Positions 12,389-22,700 of a stretch of 64,000 bases of DNA are shown piece after piece (positions within the stretch are counted from its first letter, which is position 1; the number at the start of each line of letters is the position of its first letter). Origin of the DNA: Manduca sexta. Lineage: Eukaryota > Arthropoda > Insecta > Lepidoptera > Sphingidae. The notes under the pieces were generated by a model that ran no database searches, was not told the origin of the DNA, and was given only the letters and a program-made list of their open reading frames with translations. The DNA lies in the NCBI RefSeq assembly GCF_014839805.1, contig NC_051124.1, forward strand, positions 2,294,001-2,358,000, in the 5' to 3' direction. The position numbers and the translations under genes are program-made.

Positions 12389-12724
12389 GGGGCCGTTCAA
12401 GTATTACGTAACGCAATTTTTGAAGATTTTGACCCCCCCCCCCCCCTAGTGGAACTTGCCATAACGTTTTCTTGTACGCAACTCAAAAAGTTAGTAACTT
12501 AAAAGTGTAATTGTTTTCTAATATTCACAATTATGTTACGCAAAATACCGGAAAGTCGCTAAAATTACTTTGTTATTAAAATATTGCTTTAAAATAAAAC
12601 AAAAACAATGTTACGTAACGCGTTGTACGAAACCCCCCTCCCGTCATTGTAACGCATCGTAACGTTTTACCAGACCCCCCTACTCTCCCCTCCCAATAGC
12701 GTTACGTAATACTTGAACGGCCCC
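12389..12724. mobile_element. MITE with 26-bp perfect inverted repeats and TTA target duplication (PIF/Harbinger-like)
   Basis: The first 26 bases (start ggggccgttcaagtattacg) are the exact reverse complement of the last 26 (12699-12724). TTA flanks both sides (12386-12388 and 12725-12727). Length is 336 bp, non-coding, and it includes a run of 14 C at about 12433. A TTA duplication with G-rich ends fits PIF/Harbinger-type non-autonomous elements. It lies between the SMYD4-like and NSMCE3 genes. Confidence 0.85.
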
Positions 12725-12931
12725 TTACTATATAATTTTGTACTAGTATAATAGCCTAATATCAAAATGAATAAAAGCAATATTTTATCGTAGAATATAT
12801 CTAGTTTTCTGATTTATAAGATAATTTACTCAAAATCAAATTTAGCAATTACTAGTTTATTATTAAATCCAATGAAAGATATCATTTTTTTCGATGGGTA
12901 CCTAATAAAAAATTTTATTCATAAAAATAAA

Positions 12932-12937
12932 TTTATT
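12932..12937 (-). promoter_or_regulatory. Polyadenylation signal, NSMCE3
   Basis: AATAAA on the minus strand about 28 nt beyond the NSMCE3 stop codon; a second copy lies at 12914-12919. Confidence 0.55.
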
Positions 12938-12964
12938 TAATATATTTATTAACACTATTACTTC

Positions 12965-15292
12965 TCAGGTATTTGAACCCGTTTCTTCTGTTGCCGCTTT
13001 GTATTGTTCACACCAGTGGTCCGGGCTTTTCTCAAAAGCCTGTAATAATAAACAAACATTGTAGTCTTGAGTCAATACAATTTGGATTCATGAAAGTTGT
13101 AAGTCTACAAAACAGAGAAAATGTTCTCTTCAAGTGTTTACTGGCTCTATACCATAACAAATTTAGCATGACTTGGTCCGATACTATTAGTCGCGCCTGC
13201 TCATAAATAATAGCAACATCACACAGCATCTGACGTAAGGTATTGTTAGAGAATTTTTTTCAAGAGTAAGTAATTTTTAACTGACTAGACTTTTGAATAC
13301 CATTATGTATATAATACTATGTGTTTTCTATTTAATTTTCAATATTTAGGGAATTTAATTCCATATAATTTATTTTCCGTTTTGGTGTGGAATTCCTGGA
13401 TAACTCATTTCCATTTTCTATAGTATGTAGTAGTCTTTTACTTCTATATATCCATAAGAGTTTACCAATGATTTGTAGTTAAGAGAAATTGAAAGCGATA
13501 CCTCAGCCATTTTTTTCAGTAAATACATTTTTGGCAATTCTTCAGTGGCTCGTTGACCCCAATCGAACACGGTCCTCGCCATGTCGCCATCGCCCACCTA
13601 TCCAATTATAAAATAAATAAATAAAATAAAATGCTTTATTCTTCACATAGGCAAACATAGTTGGGCTTATAATAACTCAAGATACATGAGAGTATGCAAT
13701 TATTACTCCAATCAAGTTCCTTATATATACAGACATTTTATATTGGGAATAAAATAAATGAAAGAGTGCAAACTACAAAGTAAACAAAGAAGCCAGCTCG
13801 GGCTTTGAGGAAAGAATTGAAGCTAACATTTTCCATAGAGTAAGTCTCTCAATCAGTGTAAAAAATTAATGTAATAATGATGTGGTAAAAATTATGATAC
13901 ATAGATAATTTTTAACTGCACATAATATTTATTTTGTGTAAAACAGCGACACTTTATCTGACACTTATGTTTCTTGAAGAGGTAATAATTTATGTGAATT
14001 TTTATATGAAATAGATATAACAACTGGGCTGTATGTTCCCATTACCTTAGTGTATGTCAAATACATCTGTCTTGTAAATGTCTTGGTCATAATTTTCCTC
14101 CCCGCATAGTCATTCTCGTCCAAAACACCAGCTTCCGAAAGGAACATCCACATGTCATCTGTAATTAGAAAAAACACAATTTAAAATAACAATATTTAGC
14201 TTTTTGTGCTACACTTAATAGCTATTAAGGCTTTGAGCTCATTTCTGAGGTTGCAAAATATTTTTTTTTTTCAGTTACAATTACAATTTAATTGGGACTG
14301 GATACCCAAGAGGGATTGATCTGCAGATATGCAGTATTAATTAAGCCAAAACTTTTTCAAAAGAGTATGTGTTTCATCATCTTTATTGGTTAGTTAAGAA
14401 CAGGTAGAATACTTGAAGGTTTCTGTTAACTACAAAACAAACCTTCCTTAACTGGTCCGCCTGACATGAATATATGAAGTAGGGCCGAAATCAACAATCT
14501 CCTTTGATCCTGGTCAAGTGTACTGGAATCCAAAGACTCACAATCCTCATCCAACACAATTATATATTTTGGATCACTCTTTTTTTCTATTTGTATTAAT
14601 TTGTATCCATACACCTGAATAGAAGAATATTTAATAAAACACATGCAAAAGGAAATCTGGTCATAATTGTTTGGTTTTGATCTTATTTATATAATATAAG
14701 GCTTGAACAGTGTTTGCATTTTCCTCTTTCTATTTGGAGATTTTTTTAATATCCTATTTGCCATCCACTGCAATTCTGTAGGCTACAATTCACAGTGACA
14801 TGCATTATAAAACCAAGCAAATTTCTGGCAAAAATCATGACATTAGTCCGCATTAAACTTTATCGATTAGATACAGCAGTGTAAAAAATAATATTCCACT
14901 TCCCTCGATAGTACAGTTGGAGAGAAGTAATAAATTAAAGAGGCATTTTAACATCAAATACAAGTGCGGTTACAAATAACAGACTTCTATTTGTAAATGC
15001 AAGAATTCATCACGGTCTAGCAAGAGACCATATTAAGCTTTGCTATCACTAACAGATTTGATATTCGTATAATTACCCTTTTCAATGTATTATTTGCTTC
15101 AAGAACGACTTTATTAACAAGATTACTGGGTGTTGAGCAAGTTGTCTCCAAGTGTTTGACAACTTCCGCCCGTTTTATTGGAATTTTGCTTCCTTCCCGG
15201 CATACGATGAAACGCACACATTCTATTACAGCTTCCTTTAAGTCGGGCACATCTACGTCTGCAATTGACTTGTTGCTTTTTCTTTTGCTCAT
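12965..15292 (-). CDS. NSMCE3: SMC5/6 complex subunit Nse3 (MAGE homology domain)
   Basis: Five exons on the minus strand: 15292-15077, 14614-14443, 14158-14046, 13597-13502 and 13039-12965 (216, 172, 113, 96 and 75 nt). They total 672 nt, 223 aa; every junction is GT/AG and in frame. The product is essentially a single MAGE homology domain. Visible landmarks are FIVCREGSKIPIKRAEVVKH (residues about 28-47), NTLKRVYGYKL, FMSGGPV at about 121-127 (the MAGE hallmark), TKTFTRQMYLTYTK, then FDWGQRATEELPK in place of the usual YEFLWGPRA-E. In the SMC5/6 complex Nse3 pairs with the Nse1 RING protein and the Nse4 kleisin and supports DNA repair. Non-placental animals have one MAGE gene, which argues for Nse3 and against a tumour-type MAGE. 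The gene points away from the GST array. Confidence 0.9.
13609..13805 (-). mobile_element. Short retroposon, minus orientation, with (TTTA)n-type tail
   Basis: Ends in 'aataaaataaaatgctttatt' on the plus strand and contains 'agccagctcgggctt'. An opposite-orientation relative lies at about 28480-28680 (gcccgagctggcttctttg .. gatgaataaagcattttta). It sits in the NSMCE3 intron between exons 3 and 4. Confidence 0.65.
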
Positions 15293-16325
15293 TGTGGATT
15301 ATGGAAAAGTTTTTGCAATATTATACTTTATCTTTTTGGATATGTGTAAATATTCTTGACTTGCTATTTGGTAACAAACTTTTGTGGAGACTTATATATT
15401 CTTTTTGGTGGTTTGAACTTTGATACAATAATGTGTCTTTGCTTTTTCCACAGTTTACTGGTCATTAACGTTTGTAATGCAAAGACAATAATGATATTTA
15501 TAATTTATAAATTCTATGTATTATTTTGATTCAAGCACCGAGCACTGAGCAGTGTTACCAACTCTTTTTGTCAAACTTCCAAAAAAAGTAACATCGGTGA
15601 TTTATTTCTCGACTTATAAATGTAAATTTCTCTGTTTTTCTGGTGACTTATTATATTAGATGTGTGGATTTTCCTCTTTTCCTTACCAACTCTTGTAAAC
15701 AAAAAAAAAAACACGAGCCTACCCTTAATTTTCTGGGCTAAAACAGAGGTTTAAATCACTAATTGTATGGTATTCCACAAAGTTGGCAACACTGCTTCGA
15801 AGGTAATTTGACGTTTTGTTCAATGAATTTGACAATTACGTATTTTTTTTATTTTGTTTTGTTTTATGTCCAGGCTATGTTCGATTCTGAATATATAAAG
15901 ATTTTATGTTGTCATTATTTATACATAAATGTCTAATATTATAGTATATCTATGTTAATAGTTCTACAATTAATAAGATAAAAAAACCTTATTCTTTGTA
16001 AAACTTGATACTTAATGTAATACAGCCGTAGGCACTGGGCATTTGAAAACACAGCTCAACACACCCTAACTAAACTATAAGTTTTATGTTTGCTGTGGAA
16101 AACTGGTACATATTCATTGCTACCAACCACCTACCCGTCGTGTTATAGATTGTGTGTACATATGAGATGACGTCAAACATGAAACAAATACGTTCTGAAT
16201 GTTAATAAAAGGCGAGTGCGACAGAGAGAGAGAACACACATTCCATTTTTAACAAGGCCCACATACTATTGACGCGACGGCTTAGCGAATAGCGATTGCC
16301 GGCTAGTATTTATTTATCACAATTC
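15293..16325. promoter_or_regulatory. Divergent intergenic region between NSMCE3 and GST copy 1
   Basis: About 1 kb separates the NSMCE3 ATG (leftward) from the proposed GST copy 1 transcription start (rightward). It is AT-rich with no ORF support. Near the GST side are a full CRE palindrome TGACGTCA (16168-16175) and a GA run (16222-16233) resembling a GAGA-factor site. Confidence 0.45.
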
Positions 16326-16393
16326 AGTCTATTCGTTTGCAGTGAGCAGACTGCGGTGAAGTTTTAAATATTCTTTGAGCGACAAAAATCTAA
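16326..16393 (+). promoter_or_regulatory. Proposed untranslated exon 1 of GST copy 1
   Basis: An arthropod initiator TCAGT lies at 16324-16328 and a strong donor GTAAGT follows 16393. The next acceptor is 19730-19731, four bases before the ATG. A 3.3-kb 5'-UTR intron is inferred, not proven. Confidence 0.45.
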
Positions 16394-17334
16394 GTAAGTA
16401 CTACATCTATAAAAAAATTACGAATTAGTGATTTGTAAGTACTACGGTGTTCAGCATCTAGTTATTTGTGCTTGAAACTATACGAGTTACGAAATTTATC
16501 GGCGTTATTTTCTTAGATATAACCTAAATAGATACCTAAAAATCTTATCAGTTACCCAGATATTTGTGAATTAGAAAATATTTTACGTACTTAATTATAA
16601 CTTTTAAACCAATTCTAGAATTAAAACAAATTTCGACTTTTGTATTATCTACTTATGAACTGTGCTTACCGGCTACTTACCGGCGTTTTTTTTTTTTAAT
16701 AATTTTAGCTTGACTTTTTAAGCTTAGGTAGTATATATAATTCAATTAACATTATTTATTAACTAGGTATATTTATTTGCTAGATAGGTAAGTCATTTAG
16801 CGCGAATTTTTGTTCCCCACGCCTTTTTAATTTCCGGAAATATTCGGCGCAGAAAATGGACTAAAAGTAAAACGTGTTTATATATTTCATTTTGGCTCCA
16901 TGAATTCGGTTCCATATACCAATATTTGTTCTCAATACTGCTTTGTATTTATGGCGCTAAAGAACTGTATGCAAGCATGAGTTTCAGTCTGAAGGTCAAG
17001 GTTATTTTATTTATTGAAATTTCTGGACGTTTCGTGTATTTTGTTGAGCGCAGTATGTAAGGAGTTTCTGTGGGTCCGCATTTTTTTTTATGGAGAGGAG
17101 AGATGGCGTCGGTCGGCGTCCCAGGATGTACTTATCTACTTTAGTATAAAAATGATACAGTGTGTTCTTATACTTATACCAAAGTAGTTATTTATAGTCC
17201 GGATAAAGCCTGAGGTGGGCGACAATAAAAAAAATACCCAGGTATAACGACCATCATCCTAGAAATACTAGTCGCACGAATACTACAAAAAATCAGGTGT
17301 TTCTATCGTTCGCCTTATTGTCTCATCCTCTCCC

Positions 17335-17470
17335 AGTGACCTGAGCCGGTTCGTAACCCGTTAGTGGGTTGCCCTCAGCATAGTCGCTTAATTTTCAACA
17401 GTTGCGAGCGCCTAAAACGCTCATTCAAAAGCCCGGTGTGTCTGTGTAAGTTGGCCCTTGCCAACCTAAC
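17335..17470 (+). repeat. Dispersed repeat with internal B-box-like motif, copy 1
   Basis: Shares 'cgttagtgggttgccctcag', 'gttgcgagcgcctaaa' and 'cgctcattc' with 44192-44345. A ggttcgt(a/t)-like B-box motif lies before the first block. It sits in the 5'-UTR intron of GST copy 1. Confidence 0.6.
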
Positions 17471-17944
17471 AAACGTAATACGTACGTAAAAGGAAAAAAA
17501 TCGTTTGGCTGGGGTGACAGTGATATCGGCCTTGGGCGCCATTTGTGTTCGCTACATCTTTGGTAAGTGGATACAAGTCTTCAATAAAATAATGGTACAA
17601 GTACATTGTAAAGTAAAGACACGTAATATCTATAATCGTAGATACTGTTTATCATTATAAATATATAATGCAATATATAGGTACCAAGAAACTGAATTTT
17701 AATCTTGTTACCTTATTATCTAGATTTATACAAATCACCCAGCGATAAAGTTTAATCTCTGATTATATGAACGTAATCACGGAATATAACAAATGGGCAT
17801 ACTAATCTTTTAATATTAATCAAATGTAACCAGGAGCTTATTAATTATAATGAAAAAATATAACTTTTTAGGGTTTATCTTGACGAATTATGAAACGGGC
17901 GGAGGCGCGAACAAAAGCTTTTATAACATATTACATTTTTTTTT

Positions 17945-18000
17945 GCACGTGGATGGCTAAGGGACGCCACTGTACCTGATGGTGAGCGGAGTGGGGTCGA
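17945..18000 (+). repeat. Fragment of the CACCTGATGGTAAG/gccggcctgttgg repeat family
   Basis: Only the head 'ccactgtacctgatggtgagcggagtgggg' type sequence is present. Fuller copies are at 21850, 26903, 59325 and 62160. Confidence 0.4.
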
Positions 18001-18502
18001 TATAAGAAGTGAATTATCGGTTAAAAGTGTTTCTCTGTCAAGACTATATTGTTAGGGATGTGACATATATATACGAGTAATCATGAGCGCCGGGAGGCTG
18101 GTGCAAGTAGGTGCACGTGCACGTCCTTGACTATAAATAAGTGAAAAATGTATAAGTCAATAAATTTGCAGGAATGGGAACTATCATCGACCACAGAGGT
18201 TTTTTTTTATATTTAAACGTGTAAACAAAATGTAAATCCGTTATTGGCCTAAAGAAAAGTGTATTAGATTGTGTTACTCTTGTATTAAGGGCTGTGGATT
18301 TTTAATAAATAAAATAAAAGAAAGCATTTTAAAAAACCCGCGCGTTTTAAATTTGAAAGAAAATCTTAATGATAGTATGTAGTATAGTGCGTAGATGCAG
18401 ATGCACCTCCCATAAACTAATCTTGACGGCGCCCGTGCATTTAATACAATACGATATTGCTACTTTTTGCAGGCTTGACAATGACGCGAGTGGAGTCAGT
18501 GG

Positions 18503-18712
18503 CGTCCTTAAACGACGCGAGGCTCCAGGCGAAAGCAAAAAGAAACAGACGCGAGGCCCCGCGCATAGTAAAAAACGTTTCTCTGTTTTAACAGTTTCGT
18601 CGGTAAGAACGTAAAAATAAGGTCCTGTAAGGCACCGCGCGAGGCCTTTGTAAGCGCGAGGCCCCGGGCGGTTGCCCGGTTCGCATCCCCCAAAGGCTGC
18701 CTCTGAGTGGAG
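18503..18712 (+). repeat. GC-rich dispersed repeat, left arm of an inverted pair
   Basis: Contains gcgaggcc blocks, 'acagtttcgtcggtaa' and 'ccccgggcggttgcc'. An inverted relative occurs at 19085-19250 (ggcaaccgcccggggcctc, taccgacgaaactgttaaaa). Both are in the 5'-UTR intron of GST copy 1. Confidence 0.65.
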
Positions 18713-19084
18713 TCATGTGTGAATGCTTGTGTTAAAAGTATCTATCAACATTTTCTGTTACGTATCAGCTTGACAAATCAATTAGCTAAGCAATTAGCAC
18801 TTGGTTATCAGACGTTGACTCTCAGACTGATTTGGCGCAGTTAGTCATACGCGGTATTACTATCGCGCTGAGGTCTCGAGTTTGGTTCCTGGATCAGGTA
18901 GTATCATAATATGCAATGAGCTCCGAGTCCAGAATTGTATGAAATGGCCTCCCTTGATCCATATTACATTTGATCTAAAATAGTAGTCGGGTGTCTTTCT
19001 GCCTAACCTTGGAAATAGGAAAGGCGTGATAGTCTTGTTATAATTGTATTGTACGCGAATGGATCATGGTTTACAGTAATTCAA

Positions 19085-19250
19085 TAATCAAAGGCCTTAG
19101 GGGAAGGCGAACCAGGCAACCGCCCGGGGCCTCACGTGGTGCCTTGGTGGACCTTTTTTACGATTTTACCGACGAAACTGTTAAAACCGAGGCATTTTTT
19201 TGCTTCGCCCGGGGCCTTGCGTCGGTTAAGCCGCCACTATCAATAATTGA
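19085..19250 (-). repeat. GC-rich dispersed repeat, right arm of an inverted pair
   Basis: Reverse-oriented relative of 18503-18712, about 370 bp away. Frames running through it are repeat-derived. Confidence 0.65.
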
Positions 19251-19294
19251 TCTAGGAATTATGTACCGAATTTTCGTTACAATTGAATAATGGC

Positions 19295-19329
19295 AGCTGA
19301 ACTCCAATGATGTTTATTGGAGTTCAGCT
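19295..19329. repeat. Perfect 14-bp-stem hairpin, 7-nt loop
   Basis: agctgaactccaat, loop gatgttt, then attggagttcagct. It lies about 400 bp before GST copy 1 coding exon 1. Confidence 0.7.
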
Positions 19330-19735
19330 ACGCTTCACAACTTTCCATCAAAATAATGGCAGCACCTCTAAAACTATAAACTATTTGGTAAAATGCGGGA
19401 CTGCATTTTTCAACATATCAGGAAGATTTCTTTCTGGCACGATTACATTTAAAAATATATGACCGAATGATAAAATTTTTATGACTGTAATGTTTTTCTA
19501 TAATGTTATTCAAAACGAAACGATGTTTGTACAACTATAATTACTTGTAGATGATTAATGAAGGTATTCATGCGCAGGTGTAACAGTGGCAGAATAGGTA
19601 ATCCCAACTTCCAATAATTCCTTAATTCAAAATTGCGTAGGCAAAATAAAGCCAGCAGTTAAGGGTGGGGAGAATATGCCCCACTACCCCTAGGTATAGA
19701 ATATACAATAATATGGTGGAATGTTTCACAGCACA

Positions 19736-22700
19736 ATGCCGAAGGTCGTGTTCCATTACTTTGGGGCGAAGGCGCTGGGCGAGAGCCAACGCATGCTGCT
19801 GGCGTACGGCGGCCAGGAGTTCGAAGACCACCGCGTCGAGTATGAACAGTGGCCCGAGTTCAAACCAAGTTAGTATCTTAATTGATTTAATTTCAGAAAA
19901 CTGGGGATAACGAAATGTGAACTAGACCATGAATACTGGTAGATACCGAACGTAAGATTTATGATCCTGTTATATTATTGTGAGGAAAAAAATATTTTTT
20001 TCCTTTATAATATGATTGGTAACATATTTTTCAACACTGTGGATTTACTTTCAACTGATAAGCCATGTGTACTGTATGATATGGTTATGCATTTTATTAT
20101 TAGAGTTAGAGTAAGATCAATAGTACGTATGTTACCTTCAAGCCATACCATGTGAGCAATACCTCTATTACTACTCAGGGTTTTGTGATAATTGAACTGC
20201 TATAAAGCAAGCTTAAACTAGCAAGTTGTTGCAGCAATATATTGCGCATTATTTAAATAATTTGATACGAGCGATTCTGCAAGCTCCAAAACGCAGTAGT
20301 CAGCTTCAGTGAGGTTTGTTAACAATGGAAACCACGGCTTAAACATGAAGCGATGGAAGGCTCGGTAATAGCTGTATGGGCGGTGCCTGAGGGCAAGGCT
20401 ATCGGAATCGATACACTCGTCTTTTCACATAAAAAATATATAATCATGTTTCTGAAAGAGCCACTTTCCCACGCACAATGAACAGTACTTCAATACAACT
20501 ATTGTATGGTCAACGGATGTTGCAGTACATAATGTCGTTAGTACTCTCAGTATTGTAATTGTTATCTTAGTGCGTTTTAAACTGTATTTCTTGTATACAC
20601 AAAATAACGGCGTAGGTTTGATGAAAAAGCTATAACCGGCCGCATTATGGTCGCCTTAGTCATATTAGACTTCTTCTTTGTCGTTTTCTCCATGACTGAA
20701 GGTCGTGCCCGCTTTGGTAAGTTTTGGTGATGGTGCCGACGAGGTGCTGCCACTTCACCCTGTCTTATGCCTGACAGAGCATCCGTGATTGGGATTCCCA
20801 TGATCTGTCTCATGGTCTTATACCATCGGGTTGGCGATCGGCTTCTAGGTCTTTGGCTGTCTACTCTACCGACCACAACCTGCTTAACCAGGCTGTCTGA
20901 CTGCTTAATCATCATAATGCTACATGGTCAAAGTACGAGAGGATCTGCTGGTAGCAGATTGTGGAGAGTCAGGTTTTGGGTAGCAAATATAAACCTGCAT
21001 GGATAAAATGACCCGTATTAAAGGTCGGATCTAACAATTTACCGTGCTCCTTTTACTGGATTTTTTTGCAAGGCGATCGGGTCTGCCCTCCCTTGGCCAA
21101 GGGCCCAAAAGAGTGCTTAGAACACACAGTGATTACAATATATAGTTAGAATTACAACCACCGACTTTATCTGGTAAAGATAAAGTCGGCGGTTTTAATT
21201 CAAGACCAGTGTAAAGGAGAATTTAAATACACGTGTTGTTAGTTTGAAGACTCTTTATTAAACTCTCTCAGGTGGTAAGCGCCAGTTATGGCTATAAAAA
21301 GTAGCAAAACCTGATAAGAATACTCGCTCTAGCATTGAACACACCTCTGACTTTTCGAAGTTACATGTGTTATCAATTATCAACTGTTTAATGATATATA
21401 CAATCATCGTTTGGAAACCTACATAACTGAGAATACAACATAATAATTTCGAAGGTATATAAAATCTGCTAAACTGCACTAAGTTAATGTGGTGGACTAA
21501 GGCCTAAATTTTCTCAGTAGTATTTTTTTTATATGTGCACAACAAAGTAACCCCACAGTGAAGTGACTTCTAATGTGTTGGGACACACACCCTTGCGCAG
21601 CTATGTAAGTGCACGTGCGTAGTTGTGCGAGAACGCTGTGTCACACCATACCTCCCGTATAAAAGCAACGCGCGTCTTTGTTTAATTAGTACGTCTTACG
21701 ATTTGTTACTATTACCATCTAAGTACGCCTCTGTGTATTAAACGTACTCTGGAGTTTTGAAATACATAATATATTCAGTGTCATCTTTGGAGTTTCATGC
21801 TAGAGTTGCGACTCCCATACATTACATCAAATACACAGCCAACTCTAAAAATAGAATATCGATTGACGAGAGATTATCACCCCTCGGCAGTCGACACAAT
21901 TATGCCGGCCTGTTGAAATTGGATATACACAGGCTGATCCCGGATCGTGACACAATTACATACGTGGGCCACTATGGCGGGTTTTGAATTTTAACACCTT
22001 GTGTTCGGTAGTCGTTATCCGGGCGGACATAAAATATATCCTACCATCAGCAGTAGTGCGAACTCAAAATTTGGCAGTATACTTAAGTTTTAACTGTTTT
22101 CAAATTTTATTAAAGACTAGTTTGGCCTATAATAGAGAATATAATTTTCCAAATACCGAAAAAAATCTAGAATCAAAATTAATTCAGATTATTCGCTACA
22201 AACAAACCTATAAACCTCTGTAATATATTTATGATAACATGAAACACGCTCTCAGGGAGTTGCGATCCTGTTTACAAAATAATGGGTGATAATATTTTAT
22301 TTCGAGTGCTTGATAACGTTGGAAAACAACATCGAAGGACAGTAACAACAAATAGTGTCTGGCAAAATGTTATCTTAATAATAATATAAATGTGAAAGTT
22401 TGTTACAATTCAACGCAAAAATAGCTGAACGAACTTGGAAGAAATTTGGCACACGCTTAGACCATGTCCTGGGTGAACTCATAGGCTACTTCTTTATTGC
22501 TGTAATTTGCTCCTAAGGGAAGCAATGGATTTTTAATCAGATTTAGTGAATAGATGGCGCTGATGTACAGGTGTTGCTATAAATCGCTATAGTATTAGAT
22601 AGTCTTTTACAACGGAAACGTTTTTATGCGGCTAAAGTCGCGAGCAAACACCTAGTCATTTATAGGCCGTAGTTAAAATTTTAAGTTAATTTGTATTTTT

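Noticed and set aside
13032..13229. 65-aa minus-strand frame overlapping the NSMCE3 3' end
   Set aside because: The true last NSMCE3 exon (13039-12965) uses another frame and fits the family C-terminus.
13965..14045. Read-through of NSMCE3 exon 3 to a stop
   Set aside because: A GTAATG donor follows the conserved TYTK and two further exons restore the FDWGQRA-E motif, so the read-through would truncate the domain.
19066..19290. 74-aa plus-strand frame
   Set aside because: Runs through the inverted GC-rich repeat; repeat-derived.
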